Translations under genes and position numbers: made by a program
Origin: a virus
IMG/VR virus record: IMGVR_UViG_3300032092_000297
Span: 1-21,693 of that record
DNA: 21,693 nt
Strand: one strand, 5' to 3'
The notes under the pieces: generated by a model
Told to the model about the DNA's origin: nothing
Seen by the model: the letters and a program-made list of their open reading frames with translations, nothing else
Database searches by the model: none
In this document: positions 20,426 through 21,693 of the stretch, in pieces
Position numbering within the stretch: position 1 is the first letter of the stretch
Layout of the letters: each line of letters begins with the position of its first letter

Positions 20426-20857
20426 TTAAAAGTTGAAGTCGTGAAACTTGCGCCGTCCGGCGTAAGCATTGCCGCCCTGTTGGAAGGTCTGATTGCCAAC
20501 CTTCTTCCACTTGCGGCGCTCGTTGCCATCTTCGTCGGTCCAGCGGCGCAACGTGATCTTGACCTCAAAGCCCTCTGGATCTGGCTCATAGGTGTAACGC
20601 TGGTCATGCTGGTTTTCGCAGTGTGCAGCAAAGCCACCTGCATGGAAGACAAGGTCTTCGCGGTTGACCAGCACTGCGTTGTCTGAGCGCAGCACTATCG
20701 TCTTGGGCGTCTTCCTGATGATGGTGTAAGCCTCAACGTCAGACCAGACTGATACGCTCACGCCATCGCCCACGTTAAGGGCGCTGATGGCGTCTGCGTC
20801 TGCATTGATCTGGGCGGTGCGCTCCGCAACCCAAGGTCGTGTGATGGTGGTGGTCAT
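20426..20857 (-). CDS. Conserved phage protein of unknown function (143 aa)
   Basis: A 143-residue protein. I recognise the layout from several phages and plasmids: an N-terminal AERTAQINADADAISALNVG helix, a VGDGVSVSVWSDV strand segment, then HAGGFAAHCENQHDQRY in the middle and RRKFHDFNF at the end. The His/Cys cluster (GGFAAHCENQHDQ) might bind a metal. No function is known to me. It starts in an ATGA overlap with the stop of the preceding 65-aa gene. Confidence 0.75.
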   Translation of the reverse strand: MTTTITRPWVAERTAQINADADAISALNVGDGVSVSVWSDVEAYTIIRKTPKTIVLRSDNAVLVNREDLVFHAGGFAAHCENQHDQRYTYEPDPEGFEVKITLRRWTDEDGNERRKWKKVGNQTFQQGGNAYAGRRKFHDFNF

Positions 20858-21051
20858 TCTACTATCTCCCCATTGAAGAAAAATATTATCTCATCGCCGT
20901 CATCAAACCAGCGTTTGTCAACGATGCGATACTTGCATTCGTCGAGCTTGCTCAAGAGCTTGGCGCAAGCCTGTGCGTCATGAAAGTAAAGGAAGTCGGC
21001 CACAGTATCCCACTTGTGGGCGGCGATTTTGCGCTGCAAAAGTATTTTCAT
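20854..21051 (-). CDS. Small protein, paralogue of the 66-aa protein (65 aa)
   Basis: A 65-residue protein. Residues ~12-65 align without gaps to the 66-aa protein encoded two genes upstream, with about 20 of 54 positions identical (shared: H.W..VA.F, YR.VD.RW and GE.V). It is probably a small alpha/beta fold. The function is unknown. It overlaps both neighbours by four bases (ATGA). Confidence 0.65.
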   Translation of the reverse strand: MKILLQRKIAAHKWDTVADFLYFHDAQACAKLLSKLDECKYRIVDKRWFDDGDEIIFFFNGEIVE

Positions 21052-21479
21052 TTGCCTTTACCTCTCGCTTTGCTGATTGCTGCCCGCGCTTCAAACACGC
21101 TGCCGGACACTGTGCTGTCGCTCAAGCCTGCGACCAAGGCGTCCTCAAGCAGGTTCTGAAGCGCAACCAGAAGGTCAGGCGCTGCCTCACGCACCCTGCG
21201 GTCAGTTGCGCGCTTGGCGTCACGCTCTGCGCGCTCTGCTGCCTTGCGCTGCTCCTCCTGCTCCTCAAAGCCAATGCCATGCTTGGCAAGGTGATACTCA
21301 TAACGCTTGATGTATCGCGCAGCCTGAAGGTGAGCAGCGCGCTTCTCTTCATAGAATTTGGTGCGGTATGCGACCTTGCCAGTATCGACGCGAACAATCT
21401 CGCCGACAAAGCAGTCGAAGCGTGTCATGTCGAGGCTGTAAGCCACGGCGTCGCGGACGTGAACCTTGTAATTGCTCAT
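21048..21479 (-). CDS. Phage protein with C-terminal APDLLxAL helix motif (143 aa)
   Basis: A 143-residue protein. The N-terminal part is strand-rich (KVHVRDAVAYSLDMTRFDCF), followed by a long charged coiled coil (about 43-95: EEQEEQRKAAERAERDAKRA). The C-terminal segment (VREAAPDLLVALQNLLEDAL, then ARAAISKARGKGK) is a recurring module I associate with small phage proteins of unknown function. It is in an ATGA-overlapping chain with the two paralogous genes. Confidence 0.7.
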   Translation of the reverse strand: MSNYKVHVRDAVAYSLDMTRFDCFVGEIVRVDTGKVAYRTKFYEEKRAAHLQAARYIKRYEYHLAKHGIGFEEQEEQRKAAERAERDAKRATDRRVREAAPDLLVALQNLLEDALVAGLSDSTVSGSVFEARAAISKARGKGK

Positions 21480-21676
21480 GCTACTAACTCCCCTTTGGTG
21501 TAGACGGTGACGTTGACACCTTCTTCCGGCCAGCGGTAATCGACGGTGCGATAAGAGCCGTTGACCTCCTTGCTCAGTGCGGAAGCTGCCCAGCCAGCTT
21601 CGGTGGCGGTAAAGAATTTAGCTACCCTGTGCCATTCATGGGTGGTTGGGCATTTGGCTTCGAGTTCTACGTTCAT
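21476..21676 (-). CDS. Small protein, paralogue of the 65-aa protein (66 aa)
   Basis: A 66-residue protein starting MNVELEAKCPTTHEWHRVAK. It aligns without gaps over ~54 residues to the 65-aa protein two genes downstream, sharing H.W..VA.F, YR.VD.RW and a GE.V ending. The ATG follows GGGGATAT. It is the most upstream leftward gene in the window; its promoter lies outside. The function is unknown. Confidence 0.65.
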   Translation of the reverse strand: MNVELEAKCPTTHEWHRVAKFFTATEAGWAASALSKEVNGSYRTVDYRWPEEGVNVTVYTKGELVA

Positions 21677-21693
21677 GTGATATCCCCAAGATA

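Noticed and set aside
1-21693. tRNA genes, CRISPR arrays, insertion sequences, integrase or attachment sites
   Set aside because: Nothing with cloverleaf pairing, regular repeat-spacer structure, or transposase or integrase motifs was recognised by eye.

Overview
The window looks like part of a tailed double-stranded DNA phage (Caudoviricetes) whose host is probably an alphaproteobacterium. The phage call rests on virion and tail proteins next to a lysis cassette, followed by replication genes and dense blocks of very small overlapping genes. The host call rests mainly on a GapR (DUF2312) protein and on a C-terminal tail of the 598-aa virion protein that resembles tails I associate with alphaproteobacterial phage proteins. 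No integrase, host gene, tRNA or CRISPR array was seen, so nothing separates a free phage from a prophage. No DNA polymerase, RNA polymerase, terminase or capsid gene lies inside the window.

Left third (1-8035, rightward): two large virion proteins, the first cut by the window edge, then two tail-fibre-like proteins. The lysis cassette follows: three small membrane proteins as holin candidates, a GH19-type endolysin, and an Rz-like inner spanin overlapped by an Rz1-like lipoprotein. A metallophosphoesterase closes this block.

Middle: a leftward operon (10136 to 8025) encodes a PD-(D/E)XK nuclease, a possible single-stranded-DNA-binding protein, a small unknown and a DUF3310 protein. A divergent 165-bp region separates it from a rightward block (10302-14069) with small phage proteins, GapR, a RuvC-like resolvase and a fused primase/polymerase-helicase. 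From 14089 to 16176 comes a chain of ten tiny genes, many joined by ATGA or GTGA overlaps; several are only 41 to 55 codons long. A 331-bp non-coding region (16177-16507), packed with TGCGGAAG repeats on both strands, follows and may be a replication origin or protein-binding region. Two more rightward genes end at 17531.

Right fifth (21676 to 17521, leftward): fourteen small genes. Two matching promoter modules stand before the genes at 20324 and 18902. Each has -35 and -10 boxes 17 bp apart, with an inverted repeat filling the spacer and a GC-rich hairpin near the predicted mRNA 5' end. The last gene of the leftward series encodes a Cro-like helix-turn-helix protein, an obvious candidate repressor of these operators. 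The series ends at a strong terminator that lies inside the coding sequence of the convergent rightward gene.
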